A stretch of 64,000 nt of DNA from Maricaulis sp048270265 (GCF_048270265.1 NZ_JBLWTD010000001.1:292863-356862), one strand, 5' to 3'; counted from the first letter of the stretch, positions 53,376-62,987 are shown. Program-made: numbers and translations. The notes: generated by a model not told the origin, from the letters alone.

Positions 53376-54169
53376 TGACCGCAACCACCATTCACGAGAC
53401 CGCGATTGTCGCGCCGGAAGCCAAGATCGGCGCCGGCGTCGAGATCGGACCTTTCTGCATAGTTGGCCCGAACGTGGTGCTGCACGACCGCGTCCGCCTC
53501 GTCTCGCATGCGACCGTGGCCGGCTTTACCGAGATCGGCGAGGATTGCGTGCTGTATCCGGGCGTGCATCTGGGGCACCCGCCGCAGGACTTCAAATTCC
53601 AGGGCGAGGAAACCTGGCTGATCGTCGGACAGCGCAATATCGTGCGCGAAGGCGTGACGATGCATCCGGGTACTGCCTTCGACAAGGCCCGTACCGTGGT
53701 GGGCAATGACTGCTATTTCATGGCCGGTTCCCACATTGCCCACGACTGTATTGTCGGTGATCGCGTCGTGCTGGCCAATGGCGCCCAGATCGCCGGTTCC
53801 TCCTCGATTGGCGATCATGTGATCTTTGGCGGGCTTTCGGGCGTCGTCCAGAAGACCCGCGTCGGCCGCCATGCCTTCATCGGCGCCATGACCAAGGTCG
53901 CGGCCGATGTCATTCCCTATGGCTCGGTCAACGGCAATGATGCCCATCTCGTCGGGCTGAATGTTGTCGGTCTCAAGCGCCGCGGCATGCCGCGAGATGC
54001 GCTGCGGGATCTGCGCGCCGCCTACCGGCTGCTCTTCGCGGAGGAGGGCACCTTCCAGGAACGCCTGTCCGACGCCAGCGAACTCTATTCCGACAACGAA
54101 CATGTGATGGAGATCATCGGCTTCATCCGCGCGTCCTCGAACCGGGCGCTTGTTATGCCCAATGCCTGA
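53375..54169 (+). CDS. lpxA: UDP-N-acetylglucosamine acyltransferase
   Basis: 264-aa hexapeptide-repeat acyltransferase, first step of lipid A synthesis. The helix repeats (IGAGVEIGPFCIVGPNVVL) and the catalytic-His region SHIAHDCIVGD near 126 are clear, followed by a helical C-terminal domain. The start overlaps the fabZ stop (TGATG). Confidence 0.96.
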   Translation: MTATTIHETAIVAPEAKIGAGVEIGPFCIVGPNVVLHDRVRLVSHATVAGFTEIGEDCVLYPGVHLGHPPQDFKFQGEETWLIVGQRNIVREGVTMHPGTAFDKARTVVGNDCYFMAGSHIAHDCIVGDRVVLANGAQIAGSSSIGDHVIFGGLSGVVQKTRVGRHAFIGAMTKVAADVIPYGSVNGNDAHLVGLNVVGLKRRGMPRDALRDLRAAYRLLFAEEGTFQERLSDASELYSDNEHVMEIIGFIRASSNRALVMPNA

Positions 54170-55010
54170 TCAGGCGAAATGGACACGGCTCGGGCTGATC
54201 GCCGGCGGCGGTGACCTGCCGGTCGAGATCGCGCATGCCATGGCGGGGATGAATCCCTTTATCGTGCGGGTGAAGGGCTTCGGGACGGATCCGTTCGAAG
54301 GCTTCGAGAGCGTCGAGAAGTCGATCGGCCAGATCGGTGGCATCCTGAAGGCGCTCAAGAATGCCGGCTGCGATGCGCTGTGCTTTGCCGGCTATGTGAA
54401 GCGTCCCGATATCAAGGACCTGCAGATGGATGCGCGCGGGCTCGTGCTGGTTCCCAAGGCGCTCGCCGCGGGCCGCAAGGGCGATGACGCGATCCTGCGG
54501 GTTGTGATCGACGAGTTCGAACAGGCCGGGCTGACCGTCATTGGTGCCAATGATGTGCTCAAATCGCTCGCGCCGGCGGCCGGTCAGCTGACGGTGACGG
54601 GCCCCAACGAGAATGACCGCGCCGATATCGCCAAGGCCCTGCTGACGGCGCGCCATATGGGTGAGCTCGATATCGGCCAGGCCGCGGTTGTCGCTCACGG
54701 CGTCGTCCTCGCGGTCGAGGCCCAGGAGGGCACCAACGGCATGCTTGACCGCATCACCGACTTGCCCGCGCATCTGCGCGGCGCGCCCGACAAGCGGCTC
54801 GGCGTTCTGGCCAAGACACCCAAACCGATACAGGAACGCCGGATCGACCTGCCGACCATCGGCCTGGAGACCGTGACGCGTTGCGACCGCGCCGGACTGG
54901 CCGGGATCGCCCTTGAGGCCGGCAGCGCGCTGATCGTCAATCGTGAGGCCGTGATAGCGGCGCTGGACGCCGCCGGCATGTTTCTGGTGGTCGAGGACGC
55001 GCAGCCATGA
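54162..55010 (+). CDS. lpxI: UDP-2,3-diacylglucosamine pyrophosphatase LpxI
   Basis: 282-aa LpxI (former DUF1009) enzyme that hydrolyses UDP-2,3-diacylglucosamine to lipid X, the job LpxH does in enterobacteria. LGLIAGGGDLPVEIA at the N-terminus and LPTIGLETVTRCDRAGLAGIA near the C-terminus are family marks. ATG 54162 overlaps the lpxA end. Sits between lpxA and lpxB, exactly where the pathway step falls. Confidence 0.94.
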   Translation: MPDQAKWTRLGLIAGGGDLPVEIAHAMAGMNPFIVRVKGFGTDPFEGFESVEKSIGQIGGILKALKNAGCDALCFAGYVKRPDIKDLQMDARGLVLVPKALAAGRKGDDAILRVVIDEFEQAGLTVIGANDVLKSLAPAAGQLTVTGPNENDRADIAKALLTARHMGELDIGQAAVVAHGVVLAVEAQEGTNGMLDRITDLPAHLRGAPDKRLGVLAKTPKPIQERRIDLPTIGLETVTRCDRAGLAGIALEAGSALIVNREAVIAALDAAGMFLVVEDAQP

Positions 55011-56176
55011 CAACGCCGCCCCTGGTCTATCTCGTCGCCGCTGAACGCTCCGGTGAACTGCTCGGGGCCGATCTGATCCGCTCCCTGCGCAAGGCGCGCG
55101 GCGACAGCATCGCCTTTGCCGGCGTCGGCGGTGCCGCGATGGCCGCTGAAGGTGTCCCGTCTGCCGTGGATATCGATGGTCTCGCCATTATCGGCTGGAT
55201 TGACGGTCTGCTGGCCTGGCGCCGGGTCAAGGAGCGCGTGGCACTGACCGTCGCTGACATTCTCGAGCGCAAGCCCGATGTCGTCGTGCTGATCGACAGC
55301 TGGGGCTTCATGCTTCGCGTTGCCCAGGGCGTGCGAGCGGCGGACCCGTCGATCAAGCTGATCAAATATGTCGGGCCGCAAGTCTTCGCCACCCGCCCAG
55401 GCCGCGCCAAGACCCTGGCCGCGACCGTGGATCACCTGCTCTCGATCGTCAGCTTTGATGCGCCCTATTACACGGAGTTCGGCCTGCCGGTGACCTTTGT
55501 CGGCAATCCGACCCTGGAGCGCATGCCGGTCGGTGATGGCGCTGCCTTTCGCGCCCGTCACGAGCTGCCGTCAGACGCCGAACTCATGCTGGTCCTGTTC
55601 GGCAGCCGGCCGTCGGAAATCCGGCGCATGTATGACGTTCTGGTTCGGGCGCTGGCGCGTGTCCTCGCGCATCGCCCGGCGCTGCGCCTGGTGATCGTGC
55701 TGGCCGAACCGGTCAAGGATGTCGTGCGTGGGAAACTGGCAGCCGAGACACGCCTGCCGGACAATCTGATCATCGTCGAGGAAGCGGAGAAGGGCGATGC
55801 CTTTGCGGCCGTCGACCTCGCCCTGGCGACCTCGGGCACCGTGATCACCGAACTGGCCACGACCGGCGTGCCGACCGTCGCCGCCTACCGTCTTGGCTGG
55901 ATTACCTGGGCGCTGATCCGCCTGCTCAATGTGATGAAGTCGCCCTATACCACGCTGGTCAACATGGCCTCGGATTCCAATCTGGTGCTGGAACACGTCC
56001 AGACCCGCTGTACCGCCGGCCGGCTCTCCGCTTCGATGGAGGGCTTGCTGGAAGCGCCGCAGCGGCGGCTGGAGATTGGTCAGGCCCTGCGACAGGCGAC
56101 TGACGATATGCGCGGCGAGGGCCGGGCGAGTGACCGGGCCGCCGAGGTTGTGCTGCAATACCTGCCTGACGCCTGA
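55007..56176 (+). CDS. lpxB: Lipid-A-disaccharide synthase
   Basis: 389-aa glycosyltransferase (GT19) joining lipid X and UDP-diacylglucosamine. AAERSGELLGADLIRSL at the start, KYVGPQVFATRPGRAKTLA and LLFGSRPSEIRR-type region in the middle (here VLFGSRPSEI) identify it. Last gene of the envelope run; a terminator follows 30 bp later. Confidence 0.95.
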   Translation: MTTPPLVYLVAAERSGELLGADLIRSLRKARGDSIAFAGVGGAAMAAEGVPSAVDIDGLAIIGWIDGLLAWRRVKERVALTVADILERKPDVVVLIDSWGFMLRVAQGVRAADPSIKLIKYVGPQVFATRPGRAKTLAATVDHLLSIVSFDAPYYTEFGLPVTFVGNPTLERMPVGDGAAFRARHELPSDAELMLVLFGSRPSEIRRMYDVLVRALARVLAHRPALRLVIVLAEPVKDVVRGKLAAETRLPDNLIIVEEAEKGDAFAAVDLALATSGTVITELATTGVPTVAAYRLGWITWALIRLLNVMKSPYTTLVNMASDSNLVLEHVQTRCTAGRLSASMEGLLEAPQRRLEIGQALRQATDDMRGEGRASDRAAEVVLQYLPDA

Positions 56177-56206
56177 GCCTGCAACACTGCCTCTTGAGAC
56201 AACAAA

Positions 56207-56234
56207 AAAGGCCGCCCCGGAGGGCGGCCTTTCT
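56207..56234. terminator. Bidirectional intrinsic terminator (lpxB / gltA)
   Basis: An 11-bp perfect stem (56207-56217 with 56222-56232) with a 4-nt CGGA loop, A-rich on the left and T-rich on the right. Placed between convergent lpxB and gltA, it can serve both strands. Confidence 0.85.
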
Positions 56235-56254
56235 CATGTCATGCCGGTGATCGA

Positions 56255-57565
56255 CTAGCTGCGCTTGCTGAGATCGACATAGTCGCGCTGCTTGGCCCCG
56301 GTGAAGAGCTGGCGCGGGCGGCCGATCTTCTGGGACGGGTCTTCGATCATTTCCGACCATTGCGCTATCCAGCCGACGGTACGCGCCAGGGCGAACAGCA
56401 CGGTGAACATCTCGGTCGGGAAGCCCATCGCCCGCAGGGTGATGCCTGAATAGAAGTCGATATTCGGATAGAGCTTCTTCTCGACGAAATACGGGTCTTC
56501 CAGCGCGATGCGCTCGAGTTCCAGCGCGACCTGCAGCAGCGGGTCATTGCCGTGGCCGGTAATCTCGAGAACCTCGTGACAGGTATCGCGCATCACCGTC
56601 GCACGCGGATCGTAATTCTTGTAGACGCGGTGACCGAAGCCCATCAGGCGGAACGGATCATTCTTGTCCTTGGCCTTGGCGATGTATTCCGGAATGCGGT
56701 CCACGGAGCCGATCTCGGTGAGCATGTTGAGTGCCGCTTCATTGGCACCGCCATGCGCAGGGCCCCAGAGCGAGGCGATCCCGGCCGCGATACAGGCAAA
56801 CGGGTTGGCACCCGACGAGCCGGCCAGGCGGACGGTCGAGGTCGAGGCGTTCTGCTCGTGATCGGCATGCAGGATGAAGATCCGGTCCATCGCGCGGGCC
56901 ATGACGGCATTGCCTTCATAATCCTCGGCCGGAACGGCAAAGCACATGCGCAGGAAATTGGCTGCGTAATCCATGTCATTGCGCGGGCTGATGAAGGGCT
57001 GGCCGATCGCGTATTTGAACGCCCGTGCCGCAATTGTCGGCATCTTGGCGATCATGCGATGGCTGGCGATCGTGCGCGCATGGGGATCATTGACGTCAGT
57101 GCTGTCGTGATAGAAGGCCGACAGGGCGCCGACTGTGCCGACCATGATCGCCATCGGGTGTGCGTCGCGGCGGAAACCGCGGAAGAACTGGTCGAACTGG
57201 TCGTGCAGCATGGAATGGCGCCGGATCGTCCAGTCGAATTGCTGCAGTTCGGCAGGGCTCGGCAGTTCACCGTGTTGCAGCAGGTAGCAGACCTCGACGA
57301 AGGAGGATTTCTGCGCCAGTTGCTCGATCGGATAACCGCGATAGAGCAGCACGCCCTTGTCGCCGTCGATATAGGTGATCTGGCTCTCGCAGCTTCCCGT
57401 CGAGGTGAAGCCGGGATCGTAAGTGAACATGCCGGTTTCGCGGTACAGCGTGCGGATATCGATGACATCCGGCCCGATCTCTCCACTCAATATCGGAAAC
57501 TCGACGCTCTTGCCATTATAGGTGAGGGTCGCGGAACCGTTTGGTTTGGCCTTGCTTTCCATCAT
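56255..57565 (-). CDS. gltA: Citrate synthase
   Basis: 436-aa type II (hexameric-type) citrate synthase condensing oxaloacetate with acetyl-CoA. Active-site stretches LWGPAHGGANEAAL, MGFGHRVYKNYDPRA and the later NIDFYSGI aspartate are present. The start is one of two tandem ATGs (57565 or 57562) after GGGGAAG. Thirty bases downstream of gltX on the same strand. Confidence 0.97.
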   Translation of the reverse strand: MMESKAKPNGSATLTYNGKSVEFPILSGEIGPDVIDIRTLYRETGMFTYDPGFTSTGSCESQITYIDGDKGVLLYRGYPIEQLAQKSSFVEVCYLLQHGELPSPAELQQFDWTIRRHSMLHDQFDQFFRGFRRDAHPMAIMVGTVGALSAFYHDSTDVNDPHARTIASHRMIAKMPTIAARAFKYAIGQPFISPRNDMDYAANFLRMCFAVPAEDYEGNAVMARAMDRIFILHADHEQNASTSTVRLAGSSGANPFACIAAGIASLWGPAHGGANEAALNMLTEIGSVDRIPEYIAKAKDKNDPFRLMGFGHRVYKNYDPRATVMRDTCHEVLEITGHGNDPLLQVALELERIALEDPYFVEKKLYPNIDFYSGITLRAMGFPTEMFTVLFALARTVGWIAQWSEMIEDPSQKIGRPRQLFTGAKQRDYVDLSKRS

Positions 57566-57594
57566 GTCTTCCCCATCTGCGATCGCCGGCTGTC

Positions 57595-58992
57595 TCAGCT
57601 CGGTGAAATCTGGTCCTTGATGCGATCCAGCACTTCATCGCGGCCCAGGAAGGCCATGACGAGTGCGAGATCCGGGGCGGGTGCCCCACCGGTCAGAACC
57701 GCGCGGAGCGGCTGACCGACTTTGCCGAATCCGACGTTCTCGGATTCGGCGAATTGCTTGAGCACGCCGGTGAGTGTCTCTTCAGTCCAGGCATCGGTTT
57801 CAACCAGACGCGTGAAAAGGCGGTTAAGACGTTCGAGGGCGTCCTCGTTGAGTGCCTTGGCGAGCTTGCCCTCGAGCAGGAACGGGCGGGCTTTCACAAG
57901 GAAATAGGCCTGTTCTGCCAGGGCTTCCAGCGTCGCGGCGCGGGTTTTCAGCACCGGCATCGCATTTCTTATGCGGCGGGCCTTCAGGTCCTCGTCATCG
58001 ATCTGTCCGTCCAGCTTTGCCAGGAAAGGCATCACCAGCCCGCTCAGACGCTCGTCATCGGCCCGCGCGATATGGTGGGCATTGATGTGCGAGAGCTTGT
58101 CGAGGTCGAGCCGGGACGGGGACTTGTTGAGCCCGCCCATGTCGAAGGCAGCAATCGCCTCGGCATCGGTGAAGAATTCCTGGTCGCCATGCGACCAGCC
58201 CAGCCGCAGCAGATAATTGCGCAGGCCTTCGGGCAGATAGCCCATATCGCGATAGGATTCCGCACCCAGCGCACCATGGCGTTTGGACAGTTTCTTCCCG
58301 TCCGGGCCGTGGATCAGCGGAATGTGCGCGAACACGGGTCGTGCCCAGCCGAGGGCATCATAGATCTGGGCCTGGCGGCCGGCATTCACCAGATGATCAT
58401 CGCCGCGGATGATATGGGTGATCTCCATATCGTGATCGTCGACGACGACGGCGAGATTATAAGTCGGGCTCATATCGGTGCGCAGCAGCACCAGATCGTC
58501 GAATTCCTTGGCGGCCCAGCGTACATCGCCCTGGACGGCGTCCTCGATCAGCATGTCCTCGTCGCCGGCGCGGAAACGCACCACGTAGGGCGCGCCCTCG
58601 GGGGCATCGGCGGGGTCACGGTCGCGCCAGGGCGAGCGCAGGGCCCGGCCTTCCTCGAAGGCGGCGGCGCGCAGGGCATCAGTCTCATCGGCGGTGCAGT
58701 AGCAGCGGAAGGCATGACCGGACGCAACCATTTGGTGTGCAATCTCGACATGCCTGTCGGCGCGGCTATATTGGGAAACGACATCGCCATCCCAGGTCAG
58801 GCCAAGCCAGCCGAGGCCGTCCTGGATGGCGTCAATCGCCGGCTGGGTTGAGCGTGCGCGGTCGGTATCCTCGATACGCAAGAGGAACTGGCCGCCATGA
58901 TGGCGCGCGAACAACCAGTTGAACAAGGCGGTGCGGGCACCGCCAATGTGCAGGAAGCCCGTCGGCGAGGGGGCAAATCGGGTGCGGATCAT
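57595..58992 (-). CDS. gltX: Glutamyl-tRNA synthetase
   Basis: 465-aa class I synthetase. HIGH-type motif in RFAPSPTGFLHIGGARTALFN at the N-terminus and KMSKS-type KLSKRHG near 243 are present, with a helical anticodon-binding end. The frame opens at 59034 but homologs start at the residue just before TRFAPSPTG, so ATG 58992 is preferred; no clear ribosome site supports any option. Many alphaproteobacteria have two gltX genes; only this one is in view. Confidence 0.94.
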   Translation of the reverse strand: MIRTRFAPSPTGFLHIGGARTALFNWLFARHHGGQFLLRIEDTDRARSTQPAIDAIQDGLGWLGLTWDGDVVSQYSRADRHVEIAHQMVASGHAFRCYCTADETDALRAAAFEEGRALRSPWRDRDPADAPEGAPYVVRFRAGDEDMLIEDAVQGDVRWAAKEFDDLVLLRTDMSPTYNLAVVVDDHDMEITHIIRGDDHLVNAGRQAQIYDALGWARPVFAHIPLIHGPDGKKLSKRHGALGAESYRDMGYLPEGLRNYLLRLGWSHGDQEFFTDAEAIAAFDMGGLNKSPSRLDLDKLSHINAHHIARADDERLSGLVMPFLAKLDGQIDDEDLKARRIRNAMPVLKTRAATLEALAEQAYFLVKARPFLLEGKLAKALNEDALERLNRLFTRLVETDAWTEETLTGVLKQFAESENVGFGKVGQPLRAVLTGGAPAPDLALVMAFLGRDEVLDRIKDQISPS

Positions 58993-59103
58993 GGATTTCA
59001 AGTGTTGCACCTGCGAGATCATGCTGCGCTGCAAGAAGAAGATCGTTTGTTAGCATGAATATCGTCGGTGGCGATAGGGGTTAGGCAGGGAGGATTTTGA
59101 CGG

Positions 59104-61191
59104 GTGCGTCAGCCCGAGCCCGGATACCGGCCCGGTCCCCCGGCCAGGCCAGCCCTGTTTGTCCTCGCGGGGCGCCCGGCGATCCTGGCCGCGCTGGGCT
59201 TTGCCAGCGGTTGCGCGGTCTATTTCTCATTGCCGGCGGAGCCATCGCCGCTGTGGCCGATCGCCCTGTCTGTACTGGCCGTTACAGCCCTGATCTCCGC
59301 GCGCTTTGTGATGCGGGGCGCGGCGCTTGGCCTGGCGGCACTCGCGGTCCTGGCCTTTGCCGCAGGCCTCGGCCGGGCCCAGATTCGCAGCCACGCACCA
59401 GTCGCCGCTCCGCCGCCGCAACTCGTCTTCGGCCGGCCCGCCCCGGTCACCGGCTGGCTGGAAGCGGTGGAGCGCAATAGCCGGGGCCGTGCGCGACTGT
59501 CGATTCGGCTGCCGCGACAGCCCGGTGAGCCGGTCCGCCGGGTGCGGGTGCTGGCCTCGGATCCGGACCTGCAGCCGGGCGATGCGGTGAGCATATTGGC
59601 GATCATTGAACCTCCGCGCCGTGCGCCGGTGCCCGGCAGCTATGATTTCCGTTTCAATGCCTATTTCGCCGGCATTGTCGGGAGCGGATTCGCGATCGCG
59701 GCGCTGGAGCCCGGGCCCGCCTTGGTCCAGGACGCGCCGGCCCGGGCCATTGCCCGCTGGCGCTGGCAGATCGCCGGACATTTGCGCCAGGCGCTGCCCG
59801 GCCGCAATGGCGCCATGGCGGCGGCTCTGCTCACGGGCGACCGGTCCGGCCTGACCCCGGAGGTGAGCGAAACCCTGCGCGCGGCGGGGCTTGGTCATGT
59901 GCTGGCGATCTCCGGCATGCATATGGCCCTGTTTGCCGGGGGTGTTTTCCTCATCCTGCGCTTCGGTCTCGCGGCGATCACGCCCTGGGCGCGCCGATTC
60001 GATGCGGCCGGTCCGGCGGCAATCGGGGCGCTGCTGGCCGGTGCGGGCTATTTCCTGCTCTCCGGCGGCGCGATCCCGACCCAGCGTGCCTTCCTGATGA
60101 CAGCGGCCGTCCTGACTGGCCTGCTGGTGGGACGGCGCGCGCTGTCGCTGCACACCCTGGCGCTGGCGATGATCTTCGTGCTCGCCCTGCAACCGGAGGC
60201 GGTGCGGGCGGCCGGGTTCCAGATGTCCTTTGCCGCCGTGGCGGCGCTGATCGCCTGCGCCGATCTGTGGTATCGCCGCCGCCGGCCCGCCGCGCCGCTC
60301 GATTTCGGCCGCGGCCTGCTGTCCGGGCTGGGGAGTTTGAGCCTGACCAGCCTGATCGCCGGTTTCGCGACCTCGGGCTTCGCCGCCTTCCATTTCCATC
60401 GCATCGCCGGTTTTGGCCTCGCCGGCAATCTGCTGGCGATGCCGGTCTTCACCTTCATCGTCATGCCGGCCGGTGTCGCGGCGCTGTTCCTGATGCCCTT
60501 CGGTCTCGACCAGCCGCCGCTGATGGTGATGGGCTGGGGCCTGGATGTGATGTTCGCGGTCGCTGACCGGGTGGCCGGCGCGCCGGGAGCGCTGCAACCG
60601 GTCATCGCGGCGCCCGGCTGGGTGTTGCCGCTCTATGCGGCGGCGTTCGTGGGCGTGTTGCTCGGGCGCGGCCCGGTCCGGCTGGCCGGGGCAGGGCTGG
60701 CCCTTGCGGCACTGGCGGCCTGGAGCGTCGCACCGGCGCCGGACCTCTTCGTCTCGGAGGACGGGGTCGTGGTGGCCCGCGACGGGGCTGATCCAGCCGG
60801 ATGGCGGGTCAGCACGCGGCGGCGCTCGCGATTCGCGGTGACGGTGTTTCTGGAACAGCGCGGCGTCCGCACCCTGGTCGAGCGCGCTGAACTGCGCTGT
60901 GACGATATGGGCTGCAGCGGTGAGGGCGGCGGACTGCGCTATGCGGTGCTGGACCGGGCCGGGGGCTGGGCCACCGATTGTGATCATGCCGATCTTCTGG
61001 TTCTGACGGTCGATCTGCCGGACTGGCTGGAACGGCGTTGCCGCGCGCATGTGCTCGATCGTGCCCGGCTGGCAGCGGCTGGCGGCACGCTGATCTGGAC
61101 ACGCGATGGCGTCATTGTGCGGATGCAGAGCGTCTCGGTGCCCGGCAGCGACCGGCCGTGGGAGCGACGCGGGGATCATGCCCGTGGTTGA
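59104..61191 (+). CDS. comEC: ComEC/Rec2-family membrane protein lacking the nuclease motif
   Basis: 695-aa polytopic protein related to the DNA-uptake channel ComEC. N-terminal helices and a DUF4131-like OB domain (about 110-200) are followed by the competence domain with LLTGDRSGLTPEVSETLRAAGLGHVLAISGMHMAL and helices to about 540. The C-terminal ~150 residues contain no HxHxDH metal motif, so the metallo-beta-lactamase nuclease domain is absent or decayed. The start is GTG 59104. It diverges from gltX and converges with lexA. Confidence 0.88.
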   Translation: MRQPEPGYRPGPPARPALFVLAGRPAILAALGFASGCAVYFSLPAEPSPLWPIALSVLAVTALISARFVMRGAALGLAALAVLAFAAGLGRAQIRSHAPVAAPPPQLVFGRPAPVTGWLEAVERNSRGRARLSIRLPRQPGEPVRRVRVLASDPDLQPGDAVSILAIIEPPRRAPVPGSYDFRFNAYFAGIVGSGFAIAALEPGPALVQDAPARAIARWRWQIAGHLRQALPGRNGAMAAALLTGDRSGLTPEVSETLRAAGLGHVLAISGMHMALFAGGVFLILRFGLAAITPWARRFDAAGPAAIGALLAGAGYFLLSGGAIPTQRAFLMTAAVLTGLLVGRRALSLHTLALAMIFVLALQPEAVRAAGFQMSFAAVAALIACADLWYRRRRPAAPLDFGRGLLSGLGSLSLTSLIAGFATSGFAAFHFHRIAGFGLAGNLLAMPVFTFIVMPAGVAALFLMPFGLDQPPLMVMGWGLDVMFAVADRVAGAPGALQPVIAAPGWVLPLYAAAFVGVLLGRGPVRLAGAGLALAALAAWSVAPAPDLFVSEDGVVVARDGADPAGWRVSTRRRSRFAVTVFLEQRGVRTLVERAELRCDDMGCSGEGGGLRYAVLDRAGGWATDCDHADLLVLTVDLPDWLERRCRAHVLDRARLAAAGGTLIWTRDGVIVRMQSVSVPGSDRPWERRGDHARG

Positions 61192-61256
61192 GGCGTGGCC
61201 AACCGCCCTCGGACAGCGAACCCCGGGCCGATTGAACCCGGGCCCAAACGAAAGGA

Positions 61257-61286
61257 GACCCGCCCGGGCAAGCTCCCGGACGGGTC
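61257..61286. terminator. Hairpin between comEC and lexA
   Basis: A 12-bp stem with one mismatch (61257-61268 with 61275-61286, 6-nt loop). On the minus strand it is followed by TCCTTTCGTTT, so it more likely ends lexA than comEC. The rest of 61192-61372 shows no gene. Confidence 0.55.
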
Positions 61287-61372
61287 ATCAATTCAGGTCT
61301 CGGCCCGGCAACCAGGCTGGCATTCAAACCGGCAGTCCTGCCCGGTCTCTGCCAGCCATTCCGTCGCGCGCC

Positions 61373-62083
61373 CTAATGATAGCGGCGGATCAGCCCGACC
61401 AGACGGCCCTGGACCTTGACCCGATCGGGGCCGAAAATCCGTGTTTCATAGGCCGGATTGGCGGCTTCCAGGGCGATCGAACCGCCCTTGCGGCGCAGGC
61501 GTTTCAGCGTGGCTTCCTCGTCATCGACCAGGGCGACGACAATCTCGCCATTATCGGCCGACTGGCCGCGGCGGATCAGGACGATATCACCATCCATAAT
61601 GCCGGCCTCGATCATCGAATCGCCATTGACCTCGAGCGCGAAATGCTCGCCGCCGCGCACCATGTCGGCGGGGAAGGCGAGGCGGTCGGTCTCGTGCTGG
61701 ATGGCGGCGATCGGTACACCGGCAGCGATGCGCCCGAGCAGCGGGATCTCGACGGAGGCTTCCGGCGCATTCTCGTCGGCATTGCGCTTGAAATTGGCGC
61801 GCACGACATTGGCGCCAAGATCGGCATCGGGATCGGCCTGGACCGGCGCGTTCATGCTGGCGGCGGCCGATTCGGGGAGTTTGAGCACTTCCAATGCCCG
61901 CGCCCGGTGGGCGAGGCGGCGGATGAAGCCGCGCTCCTCCAGCGCCGTGATCAGGCGGTGAACGCCCGATTTCGAGGCCAGCTGCAATTCGGTTTTCATT
62001 TCGTCGAAGGAGGGCGAGACGCCGGTGTCCTTGATCCGGTTATGGATCAGAAGCAGAAGCTCGTGCTGTTTACGGGTGAGCAA
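61373..62083 (-). CDS. lexA: LexA repressor
   Basis: 236-aa SOS repressor with self-cleaving protease domain. Winged helix (about 1-65, LTRKQHELLLLIHNRI start), an alphaproteobacterial-type long linker, cleavage site Ala121-Gly122, catalytic Ser156 in NGDSMIEAG and Lys194 in ATLKRL. The start is TTG 62083 with AAGGGGG six bases upstream. Its promoter carries two SOS boxes, so it is autoregulated. The same box occurs before the sidA-like gene. Confidence 0.95.
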   Translation of the reverse strand: MLTRKQHELLLLIHNRIKDTGVSPSFDEMKTELQLASKSGVHRLITALEERGFIRRLAHRARALEVLKLPESAAASMNAPVQADPDADLGANVVRANFKRNADENAPEASVEIPLLGRIAAGVPIAAIQHETDRLAFPADMVRGGEHFALEVNGDSMIEAGIMDGDIVLIRRGQSADNGEIVVALVDDEEATLKRLRRKGGSIALEAANPAYETRIFGPDRVKVQGRLVGLIRRYH

Positions 62084-62123
62084 GTCAGCCCCCTTTGATG
62101 AAAGCGGCGCCCAGGCACCGAAA

Positions 62124-62138
62124 GAACAAATCAGGAAT
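62124..62138. promoter_or_regulatory. Imperfect LexA box in the lexA leader
   Basis: GAAC-N7-GAAT, one base from the consensus, about 5-19 bases after the predicted transcription start of lexA. Confidence 0.5.
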
Positions 62139-62148
62139 GTGTGCGTTT

Positions 62149-62163
62149 GTTCTACAAAGGTTC
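62149..62163. promoter_or_regulatory. LexA box over the lexA -10
   Basis: GTTC-N7-GTTC, a perfect alphaproteobacterial SOS box. Its first half lies inside the -10 of the lexA promoter, so bound LexA would exclude RNA polymerase. Confidence 0.85.
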
Positions 62164-62177
62164 CCGTCAGGCGTCAA
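62149..62177 (-). promoter_or_regulatory. lexA promoter
   Basis: On the minus strand TTGACG (62177-62172), a 17-base spacer and TAGAAC (62154-62149). The -35 sits in the last codons of trpC. Confidence 0.7.
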
Positions 62178-62986
62178 GCGGGGTTTTGCCAGGCCATGAG
62201 GGCGCGGGTGGCGGCGCTGACATCCTCCTGGCGCATCAGGCTCTCGCCGACCAGCAGGGCGCGCGCGCCGGCCGCGTGCAGGTGCGCCGCATCGCCGGCG
62301 GTGAAAATCCCGCTCTCGGCAACGGCCAGGGCCGCATCGCCCAGCATGGGCACCAGCGCCTCGAATGTGTCCAGGGAGGTCTCGAAAGTGCGCAGATTGC
62401 GGTTATTCACCCCGATCAGCGGTGCCTTCAGCCCCAGCGCGCGCTCCATCTCCGCCGCATCATGCACCTCTACGAGCACATCGAGCGACCAGCGCGCCGC
62501 TTCCTCGATCAGGGCTCGGGCGGTGTCGTCAGAGACGGCGGCGAGAATCACCAGGATGGCATCGGCGCCGAGCATGCGCGCCTCGGCGACCTGGTAGGGA
62601 TCATAGAGGAAGTCCTTGCGCAGCACCGGCAGATCGCACGCAGCGCGCGCGGCGACGAGAAAACGGTCCGAGCCCTGAAAGCTCGGCCCGTCGGTAAGCA
62701 CGGACAGACAGGTGGCGCCGCCGTCCTGGTAGGCGCGGGCGAGGGCGGGCGGATCAAAGTCAGCCCGGATCAGCCCCTTGGACGGGCTGGCCTTCTTGAT
62801 CTCGGCGATCAGGCCGAGACCATTGGTGGCAGCCGCCGTCTCAAGCGCGCCGAGAAAACCGCGCACCGGCGGTGCATCGGCGGCGTGGGCGGCGATCTCC
62901 GCATAGGGCAGGGCCGCCTTGCAGGCGGCGATATGCTCAAGCTTGTAGGCACCGATCCGCGCCAGCGTGTCCGGAACAGATGTCAT
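62174..62986 (-). CDS. trpC: Indole-3-glycerol phosphate synthase
   Basis: 270-aa TIM-barrel enzyme of tryptophan synthesis. IAEIKKASPSKG (about 73-84) with the catalytic lysines, FDPPALARAYQDGGATCLSVLTD and IGVNNRNLRTFETSLD are present. Not fused to TrpF. ATG 62986 stands one base after the trpD stop; an open frame beyond it is shadow. Confidence 0.96.
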   Translation of the reverse strand: MTSVPDTLARIGAYKLEHIAACKAALPYAEIAAHAADAPPVRGFLGALETAAATNGLGLIAEIKKASPSKGLIRADFDPPALARAYQDGGATCLSVLTDGPSFQGSDRFLVAARAACDLPVLRKDFLYDPYQVAEARMLGADAILVILAAVSDDTARALIEEAARWSLDVLVEVHDAAEMERALGLKAPLIGVNNRNLRTFETSLDTFEALVPMLGDAALAVAESGIFTAGDAAHLHAAGARALLVGESLMRQEDVSAATRALMAWQNPA

Positions 62987-62987
62987 C

